Shown here: in pieces, positions 63,026-64,000 of the stretch
How the letters are laid out: each line of letters opens with the position of its first letter
How positions within the stretch are numbered: position 1 is the stretch's first letter
Source: Muribaculaceae bacterium
GTDB lineage: Bacteria; Bacteroidota; Bacteroidia; Bacteroidales; Muribaculaceae
Direction: 5' to 3'
NCBI GenBank assembly: GCA_022509185.1
Contig: JAFLTS010000001.1
Location: 185,542-249,541 of the forward strand
DNA: 64,000 nucleotides
Translations under genes and position numbers: made by a program
Notes under the pieces: generated by a model
Seen by the model: the letters and a program-made list of their open reading frames with translations, nothing else
What the model was told of the DNA's origin: nothing
The model's database searches: none

Positions 63026-64000
63026 TTGACTCCTCCCCAGATTACAGAAGGCATCAAGTCTTTCCTTTCTATTCCTCACACAGGAGCTATAGTCATTTCC
63101 GGACCTTGGGGTTCCGGAAAGTCCTATTATGTCAAAAATCAACTGAAAAAAGAGATTGCAAACACTCCTTATCTTCCAACAAATAAAGTTGAAGAAAAAG
63201 AAGGAACCTTTTCAAAGAAGGTTAAAAATATCGTCAAAAAACACCTTCCGGCTGAAGATAAATACTATCCAATAATGTTTTCGGTTTTTGGGCTTTCTTC
63301 ACTTTCTGAGGTCCAAAATAAATTGACAACAACTTTCCTGGGGGAAGTCTCCGATGGCTCCTCCGATAAGTTAGGATATATTTTCAAAGGAGTAAAGAAT
63401 ACTATTAGCAGCATTCCGAAATTAAATGAGTGGTTAGACACCGAGAAAATTTTTGATCCCAAGATCCTCTCTTTTCTTTTCACTCCCAATATGGTCATTA
63501 TAATCGATGATCTCGAACGTCTTAACACTGATAAGATTCCGTTTCAGGATTTCCTCGGTTTCATAAACGACCTTTCAGAGAATAATGGATACAAGGTGAT
63601 TCTCCTCTCCAATCATTCTTTCCTTTTGGAAAAGAATAAGGATAATCTGGAATTTCATGAGAAAGCGGTGGAGAAAACTCTCAATTTTGAAGCCGACATC
63701 ATCAGCATAATCGAAAATATAGCACGTGAAATAGGGGGAGAAAGTTTTGCGGAATTTATTAAGGGACAGCAACCTGTTACTGAACATATACTCAGTCATT
63801 TTTATGATTATTCTCCTCTTGAGAGGGGTAAGATATACGCTAATCTAAGAACGGTTAAATTTGCCCTTAATCATTTTTATGAGATTTTCAAGAACAGAAA
63901 GAAACTCGATGAAGAGTATGCTGACTTTATACTGAGGGATTCATGGTTCCAGATACTTTCTGTCGCATTAGAATACAAGGAGGCTCTTTCTTATGATGAA
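63026..64000 (+). CDS. P-loop (KAP-like) NTPase, N-terminal part
   Basis: Open to the window edge (325 codons, unfinished). Walker A is GPWGSGKS (residues 26-33) and Walker B is VIIIDDLERL (Asp161, Asp162), followed by the sensor-like VILLSNHSFL. This set recalls KAP-type and related STAND/AAA-like P-loop NTPases, some of which act in phage defence; that role is only a possibility. There is no ATG before the Walker A motif; TTG at 63026 is the only plausible start, and it coincides with a TAATTTTG sequence that could itself be a promoter element. The G+C content is visibly higher than in the glycan genes upstream. Confidence 0.8.
   Translation, partial: MTPPQITEGIKSFLSIPHTGAIVISGPWGSGKSYYVKNQLKKEIANTPYLPTNKVEEKEGTFSKKVKNIVKKHLPAEDKYYPIMFSVFGLSSLSEVQNKLTTTFLGEVSDGSSDKLGYIFKGVKNTISSIPKLNEWLDTEKIFDPKILSFLFTPNMVIIIDDLERLNTDKIPFQDFLGFINDLSENNGYKVILLSNHSFLLEKNKDNLEFHEKAVEKTLNFEADIISIIENIAREIGGESFAEFIKGQQPVTEHILSHFYDYSPLERGKIYANLRTVKFALNHFYEIFKNRKKLDEEYADFILRDSWFQILSVALEYKEALSYDE

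Overview
The window looks like a chromosomal segment of a Bacteroidales gut bacterium, plausibly Muribaculaceae or a close relative. This is inferred from family content (GldE, DUF4293, DUF3127, the DUF4292/M23/TPR/dUTPase operon, an S9 dipeptidyl peptidase, a MINPP-like phosphatase) and from promoters of the Bacteroidetes type (TAnnTTTG near -7), with few Shine-Dalgarno sequences. No rRNA, tRNA, CRISPR array, complete insertion sequence or prophage was recognised.

Layout. 1-4443 (+): end of dapA, dnaG and a two-gene ABC exporter. 4424-10977 (-): miaA behind an unrecognised membrane protein, then DUF4293, proS and a secreted S9 peptidase. 11236-15538 (+): an SSB-like DUF3127 protein, a polyprenyl synthase, TatD and a CPA2 antiporter. 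15556-19052 (-): a second CPA2 antiporter and an AI-2E family permease. 19160-22555 (+): PBP4, a small acidic protein, rsmI and a coiled-coil lipoprotein. 22627-24981 (-): pnp. 25088-35656 (+): DUF4369/thioredoxin-like lipoprotein, porin, SUI1 protein, AddA-like helicase, gldE, a phosphopantetheinyl transferase, a Cys-rich secreted peptide and malic enzyme. 35738-39967 (-): phosphatase, Yip1-like protein, smpB and a U32 protein. 40658-46379: bioB and a divergent methionine cluster (malY and a gamma-synthase-like enzyme against metX and hom). 46571-53348 (-): dut, TPR protein, DUF4292 and an EnvC-like protein, then a ferredoxin and an MscS channel. 53473-55053 (+): ndk and a catalytic-looking M23 peptidase.

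53935-56106 holds two gene-poor stretches filled with interspersed hairpin repeats. They lead into a surface-polysaccharide cluster (56107-62628: acyltransferase, flippase, epimerase, glycosyltransferase-like protein, two ATP-grasp proteins). Its distal half is strikingly AT-rich, which suggests horizontal acquisition. A hexapeptide-transferase remnant and the 5' part of a P-loop (KAP-like) NTPase close the window.

How the genes work together. hom and metX make O-acetylhomoserine, and the two divergent PLP enzymes probably carry it to homocysteine. dut, TPR, DUF4292 and EnvC-like genes form an operon linking nucleotide hygiene with envelope and septum functions. The most interesting items are the repeat field in front of the glycan cluster, the SSB-like acidic tip on the DUF3127 protein, the PCNPA-repeat secreted peptide, the degenerate LytM domain, the ATP-grasp pair, and several genes whose promoter -7 element almost touches the start codon.
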